From assembly GCA_937906795.1 (NCBI GenBank), contig CALCUQ010000020.1:1-24571 (forward strand): DNA of 24,571 nt, written 5' to 3'. The stretch's first letter is position 1, and the number at the start of each line of letters is the position of its first letter. Both the position numbers and the translations under genes were made by a program. The notes beneath the pieces were generated by a model, which was not told the DNA's origin, ran no database searches, and saw only the letters and a list, made by a program, of their open reading frames with translations. The DNA comes from an uncultured Bacteroidales bacterium. Its GTDB lineage: Bacteria; Bacteroidota; Bacteroidia; Bacteroidales; UBA932. This document shows, piece after piece, positions 14,683 through 21,693 of the stretch.

Positions 14683-17600
14683 CTAAAACGACACAGACAT
14701 TACAAAATTCACAGAATTCTTTTTAAATCCGGCAAGATTCTTTTCTGTTGTATGGTTTCGTGCATACCTTACTCCAGCCGATATTGGTTTTCCAAAACCC
14801 AGAACATGGCAATCAACCTTAAATGTTGCGCCATAAGAATAGTGTTGATAAGACTCCTTAACACCCAACTTCTGGTAGATTATATGCGTGGTATTTGCAA
14901 AATCAAAGAAAGGATTAAGTTGGAATCTCTTTATAAATAAAATCTTAGGAATATGCAGATTACCTAAATATATAGGCATTGCATAGTCAAATGTTGCTGT
15001 AAGATACTCATCTGCATACAACTCTTCATCAAAACCTCTTGGTTGCGATATAAGGTTGTCAAGATAAAATACCTTTGCCCATTGCCTTTGGTAGCCAACT
15101 GAGAGTTTGATACCATGTTTTGAGAAAAATCCGGGGATATATCCGTATGAATATATTGCGGCAGAGTTTCCTTTATATTCACCACCATATGGAGAAGTAG
15201 CACCAAACACATTAAGGCCTATTCCCCATTTTGGATATATGGCAGAATATGCAACCGGCCTCATAATATATCCTTGGATTCCATACTTTAATTCTTGATT
15301 ATATACCTTTTTGGACAATAGGGTATCGGTAAAATAATGATTTGTAAAACCCCACACAACCTGTGGAGTAAGTCCTCTGTTGAGGCCATGAGAATTAAAA
15401 GTGAATGGTATATATGCTGCAAAATCCAGATCCACATCGGCATTGCCTGTTTTAAAGTATCCTAACTTACCGTCTGCATACACATATGCATTCTGTCCAT
15501 TCACATTAATATCTGCGTTTACCTCAAAAACCGGATAAAGACCAGAATATGCAAATTTGAAATGTCCTGCATGACGTCCTTTAGCATATGAATATCCAAA
15601 TTTGGATATTGCATTACCCAAAGTATTCTGTGAATATAAAGTTACACCTAGTGCCAAAACCTCTTCTATCTGGTCAAAATCCATTGCCATTATTTTATCT
15701 ATATCATAATAGAATGGTGCCCACGAGTGAATCCTAAACAAATGACCAACCTTACTATATCTCTTATATTCAAGCTCTTTAGCAAACTCATCTCTAGTTT
15801 TACTAAACCTTACAATACTTGAACTCTCCCCATTTGACTTATCCTGCTTACCTCTTAGTAATCCCTCTTTTTCCAAAGCCTCACAAGCCTGCGCTGTAAG
15901 TTTCTCTGCTACAGGATATAAATACAGATTTTCAAGTTCACCATTTTTAAGGACAACATCTCTTTTGCTTCCAAACTCCTGTGCTGGAGTTATTCTGGCT
16001 CTGACAGGGTAATATCCATCACTTTGAGCTGCTGTATAATACACATAGCCATCATATACCACTGCAGAATGAGCACCATACTTGTCATTTGTAAGTCTCT
16101 CCAACAGAGAATCTTGCAATTTGTATATATTATTTACGCCATCCATATCTGATGCAAAATATACATAATCGCCTCCATCTGCCAATTCTGATATCTTGGA
16201 TGTCTGATGATTGATCACCATCTCCCAATTCCCCTCAATGGTATGTGATTTAAAATTATATTTTGCCTTATACAATGCCAAGCCCATTGCAGACAATGAT
16301 GTTATATAGATATTATCTGCAGACCACACCGCAGAGGTCACTTGTAAGTTTCCAGGCACCGAAATATACGACACTGCATTGGAATATTGGTTATTTGCCT
16401 TACATGGATTAACAACAGCCAAACGGCTACCACCATTATTCAGATACTCTATAAGAAGTATTTGATCAGTTTTAGGGGAAACCGCAGGATTGTAGTACCA
16501 CCCTTTTGCAGTTATTTTAGAGATTCTGTAATTATCCAAATCCATACAATATAAATTACTGTACACATCTGCCTGCCACCTGCTGCTGCCCACTTTCTCT
16601 GTAAAGTAAACTCTATTGTCTTTCCTGACCAGTCTGCTTATCTGTCCGGAAAAATTTCTCAAATGACGCTCCTCCCCCCTGGCAACCAACACAAGTTCCG
16701 TTGAATTCTCATACGAACTTTTTACATATAGTATTGAATCTGCAGAGAGAACAACAGGTGAAGTGTATTTAACATAATATTCTGTGCTCTTATTGACTAT
16801 CCGCTCCGATTCAGAGAATTTTCCACGGTAGTTAAGGTCAGCTCTCCAAATAGAATCCATTAAGATTTGTGCCTGTGCAAACTGCTGTTGATAGGTTCTT
16901 CCAATGAGATCTCTATAGACAATTTTTTTTACAACTGGAGTGTAGAATTTTTTTACAGTTTTATCAAAGACTTTCCCAGATATATAATAATCTCCATATT
17001 GATATCTAATAGAGCTATTTATCATATATCCAAACTCATACAGAGAAGATGAAAATTTCTTATATGAGCCAAACTTCCAATCCTGTGGTCTTCTAAAATC
17101 CCCTTCCAAAACACTTAATCTATGGTACTCCAGAAAGTCTGCATTTCTTCCTCTTCCAGAGTTTGTAAGTTCTGTCTCTGCAACAACAGCATCACCTTCC
17201 AGATTCCATTGTCCGCCATAAACACCTACTCCCAAGCCTGGTGATTGTTGACCAATTATATACTCAGCAATTTTAAAAATTCCTTTTGTAAAATGAGTCA
17301 TTTGACCTACATGCCTTGCCTCATGAATAGCAAGTTGCTCCTCCCAAATATGTGAATAGGTATCTGTTGTTGGCAAGGTATAAAGCTCCATTCTCTTTGG
17401 TGCCCAAGTAACCATACCATTACTATTGGCTGTTCTGTTGTGAAGTATTACAGGAATTTTTGCAGGCTTATCAAGCCCAAGCCCAAGCATTGTAGCCTGC
17501 TTGTTCTGTTCGAGTAACCACAAATAGTTAACCGCTAATGAATCACACCCTCTGGGATAAATTACCTTATAAGTTGGACCATTTATCTGTTGCCACCTCA

Positions 17601-17706
17601 CACTGGCTCTATCACCCGCACCTTCCAAAAACTGCCCACTTGCCGACAAGCTGACAAATACACCCAAAAGCAATAACAGGGTCTTTATTTTCCTAATTCC
17701 AAGCAT
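14683..17706 (-). CDS. Large exported protein: HExxH metallopeptidase-like domain, probable beta-propeller, probable outer-membrane beta-barrel
   Basis: 1007 residues. The N-terminus is a signal peptide (cleavage near SASG-Q24). Residues 30-240 contain LAIHEARHVGQ, an HExxH zinc motif (H128, E129, H132), and 38 residues later NLEGDAVVAETE, where E170 or E177 could be the third zinc ligand as in gluzincins. The middle (about 290-600) has repeated short YFTE, YVKS, YFASDMDG and YYTAAQSDG strands, which suggest a TolB/WD40-like propeller. The last 350 residues are rich in alternating aromatic beta-strands and end in Phe (FVMSVSF), typical of an outer-membrane barrel. Function is unknown; a surface peptidase or envelope-assembly role is inference. 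Divergent from the Na/Pi transporter. Confidence 0.7.
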   Translation of the reverse strand: MLGIRKIKTLLLLLGVFVSLSASGQFLEGAGDRASVRWQQINGPTYKVIYPRGCDSLAVNYLWLLEQNKQATMLGLGLDKPAKIPVILHNRTANSNGMVTWAPKRMELYTLPTTDTYSHIWEEQLAIHEARHVGQMTHFTKGIFKIAEYIIGQQSPGLGVGVYGGQWNLEGDAVVAETELTNSGRGRNADFLEYHRLSVLEGDFRRPQDWKFGSYKKFSSSLYEFGYMINSSIRYQYGDYYISGKVFDKTVKKFYTPVVKKIVYRDLIGRTYQQQFAQAQILMDSIWRADLNYRGKFSESERIVNKSTEYYVKYTSPVVLSADSILYVKSSYENSTELVLVARGEERHLRNFSGQISRLVRKDNRVYFTEKVGSSRWQADVYSNLYCMDLDNYRISKITAKGWYYNPAVSPKTDQILLIEYLNNGGSRLAVVNPCKANNQYSNAVSYISVPGNLQVTSAVWSADNIYITSLSAMGLALYKAKYNFKSHTIEGNWEMVINHQTSKISELADGGDYVYFASDMDGVNNIYKLQDSLLERLTNDKYGAHSAVVYDGYVYYTAAQSDGYYPVRARITPAQEFGSKRDVVLKNGELENLYLYPVAEKLTAQACEALEKEGLLRGKQDKSNGESSSIVRFSKTRDEFAKELEYKRYSKVGHLFRIHSWAPFYYDIDKIMAMDFDQIEEVLALGVTLYSQNTLGNAISKFGYSYAKGRHAGHFKFAYSGLYPVFEVNADINVNGQNAYVYADGKLGYFKTGNADVDLDFAAYIPFTFNSHGLNRGLTPQVVWGFTNHYFTDTLLSKKVYNQELKYGIQGYIMRPVAYSAIYPKWGIGLNVFGATSPYGGEYKGNSAAIYSYGYIPGFFSKHGIKLSVGYQRQWAKVFYLDNLISQPRGFDEELYADEYLTATFDYAMPIYLGNLHIPKILFIKRFQLNPFFDFANTTHIIYQKLGVKESYQHYSYGATFKVDCHVLGFGKPISAGVRYARNHTTEKNLAGFKKNSVNFVMSVSF

Positions 17707-17736
17707 ACAATATAATTGATTGTTAAATAATTGTTG

Positions 17737-17744
17737 CGAATATA
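17737..17744 (-). promoter_or_regulatory. Possible -7 element of the HExxH protein gene
   Basis: TATATTCG on the minus strand differs from TAnnTTTG at one base and lies 31 bases upstream of the ATG. A TTG lies about 22 bases further up. Weak support. Confidence 0.35.
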
Positions 17745-17785
17745 CTAATTTTTATGTGGTTTAGACCAATCTTAAAATTTTGCAG

Positions 17786-17793
17786 TATATTTG
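17786..17793 (+). promoter_or_regulatory. -7 element of the Na/Pi cotransporter gene
   Basis: TATATTTG is a full TAnnTTTG match ending 58 bases before the ATG at 17852. No good -33 was seen. Because this element lies inside the longer frame that opens with a TTG at 17780, it argues for the downstream ATG. Confidence 0.5.
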
Positions 17794-17851
17794 TACTGCT
17801 CAAAAAATTGCCAAAGCTAAAAGACGCAAACAATTTACTATTATAATAAAC

Positions 17852-19546
17852 ATGAACACAATTGGTGGTATTTTAACACTTTTGGGCTCTTTAGGATTAT
17901 TCCTTTATGGAATGACACTAATGAGTGAAGCACTTCAAAAAGTAGCAGGCGAAAAACTAAGATCATTCCTGGCTGCAATGACATCAAACTCATTCAAAAG
18001 AGTTTTTACAGGTTTCCTTATTACAGCAATTATCCAATCTTCAAGTGCAACAACCGTAATGGTAGTGAGCTTTGTGAATGCCGGTCTGCTTTCACTTACT
18101 CAGTCAATTGGAGTGATTATGGGTGCAAACATTGGAACAACCTGTACAGCATGGTTTATTTCGCTTTTGGGATTTAAAGCAGATATCTCTGTTATTGCTA
18201 TTCCGGTAATTGGTTTTGGTTTTGCCCTAATGATGTTCAAATCCAAAAAGAAAAAATCATTTGGCGAGTTACTTATTGGTTTTGCACTGTTATTCCTGGG
18301 CCTAACATTCTTAAAAAATTCTGTTCCAGATTTGCAGAGTTCACCAGAAGTACTTGAATTTATCAAAAACTGGACAAATTACGGAATAGGATCAGTTTTA
18401 ATATTCATTCTTATTGGAACAATCCTTACAATTGTACTGCAATCATCCAGTGCAACAATGGCATTGACATTGGTTATGTGTAACAACGGATGGATCCCAT
18501 TTGAAATGGGTGCAGCTATGGTATTGGGTGAAAATATTGGAACAACAATTACTGCAAATATTGCAGCTTCTGTAGCCAATGTTTCTGCAAGAAGAGCAGC
18601 TCTCGGCCACTCTGTGTTTAATCTCTTTGGTGTGTTATGGGCAATTCTTCTATTCTCACCATTTTTATATGTAGTATCAAAGATAATTGTAGCTATTGGT
18701 TGTGACAACCCACTTGAGCCTGGTGCATCTGGTACATCAATACTATATGGTATCTCAATGGTTCACTCTCTTTTCAACATTATGAATACTTTGATTCTGG
18801 TATGGTTCACCAACCAGATAGTACAGCTTGTAACTAAAGTTATCCCTCAGAAAGATGCAGAAGAGGTATTCAGATTAAAATATATCCAAAGTGGAGCATT
18901 GAACACAGCAGAGTTGTCATTGGAGCAAGCAAAAAATGAGATTATCCACTATGCAAGAATTTGTAAAAAACAATATACATATGCAAGGGAGGCTCTTCAT
19001 ACAGACAATACCGACAGATTTGATGAACTTTACAAGAAGTTGGAGTATTATGAGCAGGTAACAGACAGAATTGAGTTTGAAATTGCAAACTTCCTCAATC
19101 AGGTGTCTGAAGGGGTAATCAGCGATGAGTCTGGAAGAAGAATCCAAGCAATGTACAAGATTATCAGCGAGCTTGAGAGTATTGGTGATTCTGGGTTCAA
19201 TATAGCACGTATTCTACAACGCAGAAATATTCACAATAGAAAATTTGACGAGAATATGATCAAGAAACTTGATTATATGTTGGATCTTTTGGATACCGGA
19301 TTTGACATTATGATTGAGAATCTTACACTTGGATATACAAAACTTCATAATATTTCTAATGCACAAGACTCTGAGCAATGCATTAACGAATACAGAAACA
19401 ACCTTAAAGAGGAGCATCTGTTAAATCTTGAAAACAATGTATATCACTATCTTACAGGTGTATACTATATAGATTTAGTTAATGAGTGTGAGCATGTAGG
19501 CGACTTTATGATCAATATCTCAGAGGCTATTATGGAGATTAAATAG
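17852..19546 (+). CDS. Na+/phosphate cotransporter family protein with C-terminal PhoU-like domain
   Basis: 564 residues from ATG 17852. An upstream in-frame TTG at 17780 would add 24 basic residues unlike the family. The membrane half (about 1-330) holds the two inverted Na_Pi_cotrans repeats, each with the hallmark QSSSAT motif (IIQSSSATTVMVV near 60 and VLQSSSATMALTLV near 200). Each is paired with a GANIGTT/GENIGTT loop. Residues 350-560 are helical and PhoU-like (for example YYEQVTDRIEFEIANFLNQV and ISELESIGDSGFNIARI). The NptA/PhoU fusion imports phosphate using the sodium gradient; PhoU-like domains tune uptake. It overlaps the convergent lipoprotein gene by 8 bases and ends at a terminator inside that gene. 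Confidence 0.93.
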   Translation: MNTIGGILTLLGSLGLFLYGMTLMSEALQKVAGEKLRSFLAAMTSNSFKRVFTGFLITAIIQSSSATTVMVVSFVNAGLLSLTQSIGVIMGANIGTTCTAWFISLLGFKADISVIAIPVIGFGFALMMFKSKKKKSFGELLIGFALLFLGLTFLKNSVPDLQSSPEVLEFIKNWTNYGIGSVLIFILIGTILTIVLQSSSATMALTLVMCNNGWIPFEMGAAMVLGENIGTTITANIAASVANVSARRAALGHSVFNLFGVLWAILLFSPFLYVVSKIIVAIGCDNPLEPGASGTSILYGISMVHSLFNIMNTLILVWFTNQIVQLVTKVIPQKDAEEVFRLKYIQSGALNTAELSLEQAKNEIIHYARICKKQYTYAREALHTDNTDRFDELYKKLEYYEQVTDRIEFEIANFLNQVSEGVISDESGRRIQAMYKIISELESIGDSGFNIARILQRRNIHNRKFDENMIKKLDYMLDLLDTGFDIMIENLTLGYTKLHNISNAQDSEQCINEYRNNLKEEHLLNLENNVYHYLTGVYYIDLVNECEHVGDFMINISEAIMEIK

Positions 19547-20465
19547 TTTCCAGATAATAAATAACCGCTTCAACGGGTGCATCTTTTAAGATCACCCGTT
19601 TTTCTTTATCCAAAAGATACATACTTGGTATTGCTCTAAGTCCGTAGAGTTTGTTGTCCCTAAGAATAAGTTTATGATCATGAGCATAAATCCACTCATT
19701 TGGATATCTCTCTCTATTTTCTGCCCAGATTTCAAGTTGCTCATCTATGTAAATTGCCAAAACAGAAAGCCTCCCCTGCTTAACAAGCAAATTGATCTTG
19801 CTCTCTTTCAAACTCTCCAGAATTGCAGCACAACTATAACAATCGGGATTATTGAAAAACAAAAGAGTATAGTCTCCCCCCAATGAGTGCATATTTGATA
19901 CCTTAAACTTGCCGCTGGGCTGCAAAGCTTTAAATTCAAAATCATTGGATATGGTTCCAACCCTATTCAGACTGCAGATATCATATTGATATTGCCAGGA
20001 AAGTTTGTCTGTTTCTGAAAGAGCCTCTGACTTTAATACATTCTCCAGGAACAACAAATACACTTCTTCATCAAGATATGGAGAATTTGGATTATAGAAT
20101 GTTTTTTCTGCATCTGATATAAGTCTAAGAAGCAATCTTTTCTCCCCTGCAACTGCAATGGAATCAGCTTTTTGGAATGCATTGTCTACTGCTTTTTTAG
20201 TATATTTTTTGTCGGCCGACAAAATAATGCCAAAAAAGTTAGCGGATGCTTCATCCAAAGAAACAGAATCTACATTTGGGGTATAATTTCTCCAGAAATT
20301 CCTTGCAATGTATCCTGGTATCTCTCCCTGGCTCATCATTACAGGTGGCTCAATATACTTGAATGGAACTTTTTCAACTGAATTCTTACCATTGTTACAT
20401 GCAAGGCACAATAGTGCTCCCAGCAAAAGAATACCTGATTGATTTAAAATGCATCTGAAATCCAT
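19539..20465 (-). CDS. Thioredoxin-like lipoprotein (DUF5106-type)
   Basis: 308 residues. The N-terminal signal ends in a lipobox CLAC with Cys23 followed by NNGKN, so the protein is probably a periplasm- or outer-membrane-facing lipoprotein. Residues 35-180 are a helical domain resembling DUF5106 regions found before thioredoxin folds in Bacteroidales. The C-terminal thioredoxin-like domain has LLFFNNPDCYSC, a CxxC redox pair (C209, C212), and AIPS with the cis-proline P280. A thiol-disulfide exchange role is likely; the substrate is unknown. The 3' end overlaps the Na/Pi gene by 8 bases. It starts just downstream of the tRNA-Gln terminator, with no clear promoter of its own. Confidence 0.8.
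   Translation of the reverse strand: MDFRCILNQSGILLLGALLCLACNNGKNSVEKVPFKYIEPPVMMSQGEIPGYIARNFWRNYTPNVDSVSLDEASANFFGIILSADKKYTKKAVDNAFQKADSIAVAGEKRLLLRLISDAEKTFYNPNSPYLDEEVYLLFLENVLKSEALSETDKLSWQYQYDICSLNRVGTISNDFEFKALQPSGKFKVSNMHSLGGDYTLLFFNNPDCYSCAAILESLKESKINLLVKQGRLSVLAIYIDEQLEIWAENRERYPNEWIYAHDHKLILRDNKLYGLRAIPSMYLLDKEKRVILKDAPVEAVIYYLETI
19572..19603 (+). terminator. Rho-independent terminator for the Na/Pi gene, inside the opposing coding sequence
   Basis: An 8-bp stem AACGGGTG / CACCCGTT (19572-19579 with 19593-19600) continues as ATCTT-TT-AAGAT with one bulged C, then a T run. It starts 26 bases after the transporter stop, within the last codons of the minus-strand lipoprotein gene. 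Confidence 0.75.
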
Positions 20466-20487
20466 AACTCAATAATCTGTATATAAC

Positions 20488-20516
20488 AAAAAACCCACAA
20501 CTGAAAGCTGTGGGTT
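20488..20516 (-). terminator. Terminator of tRNA-Gln
   Basis: A perfect 8-bp stem AACCCACA / TGTGGGTT (20509-20516 with 20492-20499) with a 9-base loop runs into TTTTTT on the minus strand. It begins two bases past the 3' end of the tRNA. Confidence 0.85.
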
Positions 20517-20518
20517 GT

Positions 20519-20588
20519 TGAGATACAAGGATTCGAACCTTGACAGACAGAACCAAAATCTGTAGTGCTACCATTACACCATATCTCA
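20519..20588 (-). tRNA. tRNA-Gln, anticodon TTG
   Basis: 70 bases on the minus strand fold as a cloverleaf. The acceptor TGAGATA pairs with TATCTCA. The D arm contains AATGGTA. The anticodon stem ACAGA/TCTGT encloses loop TTTTGGT with TTG at the anticodon position. A 4-base variable loop precedes the T arm CAAGG-TTCGAAT-CCTTG. The U1-A72 first pair is typical of tRNA-Gln. CCA is not encoded. It reads CAA and, by wobble, CAG codons. Confidence 0.96.
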
Positions 20589-20600
20589 GTTTTGTGGGTG

Positions 20601-20631
20601 CAAATATATGAACATTTTTTTAATCTCCAAA
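20601..20631 (-). promoter_or_regulatory. tRNA-Gln promoter
   Basis: TATATTTG (20601-20608) with TTTG (20628-20631) exactly 19 bases upstream on the minus strand. It is the best match in the window to the Bacteroidota TTTG-N19-TAnnTTTG consensus. The inferred start is a few bases before the mature tRNA end at 20588. Confidence 0.8.
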
Positions 20632-20663
20632 AAAAACAATCTATTTTTTCAAATAAGTTGCTT

Positions 20664-21137
20664 CTACATTACATTTGAGACAAAATTCAGGAACGATTGT
20701 CCGTAAATCACATATAAAATTGTCCACACTCCAAACCTCGCAGCCTTACCCATCACTATAAATGCAAAGCATTTGTAAAAGTTCAATCTATAAAATCCCA
20801 AGCCTATGGCAAAAACATCGCCTATAAAAGGCAACCAGCACAAAAATGCCAAAAGAGGACCATATTTGTCTATTACAGTCTTTTGTCGCTCAAGTTTCTC
20901 CCTTGAAACATGCATATATTTTTCAATCCATTCCCACTTTCCAAGATATCCCAACCCATATGATGTAAGACTGCCAAGACTGTTCCCTACCGTAGCTACA
21001 AGAAATGTTTCCAAAGGAGAACATCCTGCAAGCAATGCTCCAATCAAAAGTATTTCTGCACTGAACGGAATTACCGTAGCTGCCAAAAAACACCCTATAA
21101 ACAATCCTAGATATCCTAATCCCAATAATGCTTCCAT
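20664..21137 (-). CDS. YqaA/DedA-like (SNARE-associated, VTT-type) membrane protein
   Basis: 157 residues. The hydrophobic N-terminus GYLGLFIGCFLAATVIPFSAE leads into NSLGSLTSYGLGYLGKW and a polar linker. Then come the conserved KYGPLLAFLCWLPFIGDVFAIGLGFYRLN block and a final hydrophobic helix. These match the YqaA branch of the DedA/VTT superfamily, small inner-membrane proteins thought to be lipid scramblases or transporters; the bacterial YqaA role is unproven. Homologues are of similar length. It follows tadA by 17 bases in the same direction and is probably co-transcribed with it. Confidence 0.85.
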   Translation of the reverse strand: MEALLGLGYLGLFIGCFLAATVIPFSAEILLIGALLAGCSPLETFLVATVGNSLGSLTSYGLGYLGKWEWIEKYMHVSREKLERQKTVIDKYGPLLAFLCWLPFIGDVFAIGLGFYRLNFYKCFAFIVMGKAARFGVWTILYVIYGQSFLNFVSNVM

Positions 21138-21154
21138 TCTAATGTATGGCCAGT

Positions 21155-21595
21155 TTAACCTCTTTTTTGCTTAAAAAATTCCTTTACTATACTAGAGCAC
21201 TCCTGTTGTAGCACCCCACTGTCAACCTGGGTTTTTGGGTGCATTAATGATGGTGAATACTTTGAAAACCCTTTCTTTTCGTCGGGAGTACCATACACAA
21301 CTCTTTTAATCTGCGACCACGCCAACGCTGCAGCGCACATAGGACAGGGTTCCACAGTAACATATATTGTGCATTGATCAAGATATTTGCCGCCCAGAAA
21401 CGATGTTGCCATTGTAATTGCCTGCATCTCCGCATGTGCTGTTGCGTCACACAAATGCTCGGTTAAATTGTATGCTCTTGCAATAATCCTGCCTCCACAC
21501 TCAATAACTGCTCCAATAGGAACCTCGTCCTGATCAAAAGCTTTCTGCGCCTCTTTGAGTGCCTGCTGCATATATTTGATATCTGACTGCTGCAT
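21155..21595 (-). CDS. tadA: tRNA-specific adenosine-34 deaminase
   Basis: 146 residues. HAEMQAI (H54, E56) and PCPMCAAAL (C84, C87) are the zinc-binding and catalytic motifs of the cytidine/tRNA adenosine deaminase fold. MQQALKEAQKAF and VPIGAVIECGGRIIARAYN are typical of TadA. It converts A34 to inosine in tRNA-Arg(ACG), so CGU, CGC and CGA can be read. The ATG at 21595 is used; a second in-frame Met at residue 9 is also possible. A guanine deaminase is a less likely alternative. Confidence 0.92.
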   Translation of the reverse strand: MQQSDIKYMQQALKEAQKAFDQDEVPIGAVIECGGRIIARAYNLTEHLCDATAHAEMQAITMATSFLGGKYLDQCTIYVTVEPCPMCAAALAWSQIKRVVYGTPDEKKGFSKYSPSLMHPKTQVDSGVLQQECSSIVKEFFKQKRG

Positions 21596-21615
21596 AAATT
21601 AGGTATAAGTTATTA

Positions 21616-21623
21616 CAAAGATA
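21616..21623 (-). promoter_or_regulatory. -7 element of the tadA promoter
   Basis: TATCTTTG on the minus strand matches TAnnTTTG, 20 bases upstream of the ATG. It sits directly after the groEL terminator. No -33 was seen. Confidence 0.5.
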
Positions 21624-21668
21624 TAAAAAAGAAACTGACCCTTTTGAGTTTTCTCGTTTGGGTCAGTT
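21624..21668 (-). terminator. groEL terminator
   Basis: A 9-bp stem AACTGACCC / GGGTCAGTT (21660-21668 with 21633-21641) encloses an 18-base loop holding an inner GAG-AAAA-CTC hairpin. It is followed on the minus strand by TCTTTTTT. It lies 26 bases past the groEL stop. Confidence 0.85.
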
Positions 21669-21693
21669 CTCTATTTGCTCAGATGAGTGTTTT

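Noticed and set aside
14698..14722. AATTCACAGAATT followed by T run as a uvrC terminator
   Set aside because: The stem is only four A/T pairs with a 5-base loop, too weak to support a call.
17780..17851. TTG-initiated N-terminal extension of the Na/Pi protein (24 residues)
   Set aside because: It contains the -7 promoter element and a basic non-membrane sequence unlike the family; ATG 17852 fits.
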